DNA of 64,000 nt, taken from the NCBI GenBank assembly GCA_947579605.1, contig OX388312.1:868001-932000 (forward strand), written 5' to 3'. Below the pieces are notes generated by a model, which was not told the DNA's origin, searched no databases, and was given only the letters and a program-made list of their open reading frames with translations. Below are positions 63,597-64,000 of this stretch, piece after piece. The position numbers and the translations under genes were made by a program. Source of the stretch: Athripsodes cinereus (taxonomy: Eukaryota > Arthropoda > Insecta > Trichoptera > Leptoceridae). Position 1 is the stretch's first letter. Each line of letters opens with the position of its first letter.

Positions 63597-64000
63597 AATG
63601 GTATAGATTGCAAGTTTCCATGGTGGTTTCTCATTATCCACTGTGAGTGTTTAGGAAACTATTTTCATATTTTGTCTCCCAACTGATGGTACCATCTTCC
63701 AGGGTTGCAGATCTCCTAAACTTCATCCATCCTCAGACAAATGGATCCTTAAATTCGCAGACATACTTGCCCCCCTTCAGTGCCAAAACATAATGAAATA
63801 TCTCAATCCTATTCCCACTTTGCTCTTGGAGAAATTGACAAAAAGTTTAATGACAAGGAACTAAAGCTGGTCCTGAACTGCGTTACAGATACATCCCAGG
63901 AATCGATGGAATAACGTATAGCCTTATACAAAGAGTTTCTCTAGAATATTTACTTCACATTATTAAAAATATTTTCATCATAGGCAATATACCTTGCTCG
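63597..64000 (+). other. Degenerate coding-like stretch, unidentified
   Basis: Plus-strand frames give R-S-P-K-L-H-P-S-S-D-K-W-I-L-K-F-A-D-I-L-A-P-L, then, after a shift, G-E-I-D-K-K-F-N-D-K-E-L-K-L-V-L-N-C. They look like pieces of a transposon protein broken by frameshifts and stops. No family recognised. No PRKDC exon was seen here on the minus strand. Confidence 0.3.

Overview
This window is eukaryotic, almost certainly arthropod and probably insect (an order such as Lepidoptera is only a weak guess). It is AT-rich, with GT-AG introns and dense nests of non-LTR retrotransposons, SINEs, hAT and other MITEs and one LTR element. There are no operons, ribosome binding sites or CRISPR arrays.

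The one clear host gene is on the minus strand. It encodes the DNA-dependent protein kinase catalytic subunit (DNA-PKcs, PRKDC-like), the large PI3K-like kinase of non-homologous end joining. I could chain 53 coding exons from about 60272 down to a stop codon at 10592-10594. Every intron is GT-AG, every junction keeps phase, and the joined length is 11790 nt (3929 codons plus stop). The chain starts near human residue 130 by remembered similarity, so the first ~110-130 codons and the promoter lie beyond 64000 or were not found. The gene holds N-terminal and middle HEAT repeats (60272 to 31562), a serine/threonine-rich linker with an S/TQ cluster (31224 to 28683), FAT (27726 to 15861), kinase (15175 to 11029) and FATC (10669 to 10592). 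Catalytic motifs are intact.

Downstream of the gene (1-10.5 kb) is a nest. A hAT-type MITE (8-bp target duplication TTCCATTC) was split by an 8.1-kb non-autonomous LTR retrotransposon with two apparently identical 2343-bp LTRs, a 4-bp target duplication, a primer binding site and a polypurine tract, but no gag or pol.

The introns are packed with repeats. Highlights are a 2.7-kb hAT-like element (32956-35657) whose ends carry inverted arrays of a 71-bp satellite derived from a SINE tail; an RTE-like LINE (48712-50449) with an 11-bp duplication; a tRNA-headed SINE (28291-28553); a TTAA-flanked MITE; and several long palindromic MITEs. At the upstream end, a LINE (61026-62563, 10-bp duplication) sits inside a hAT-like element (60943-62712, 7/8-bp duplication), itself inside an older SINE.

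The most interesting non-gene pattern is that two different SINE/LINE pairs each seem to share a 3' tail with a small hairpin. In one pair the stem has changed while keeping its pairing, consistent with an RNA structure read by the LINE reverse transcriptase.

Exon ends are hand-read and may be off by a base where alternative AG or GT dinucleotides sit close together; the unbroken phase chain argues that most are right.
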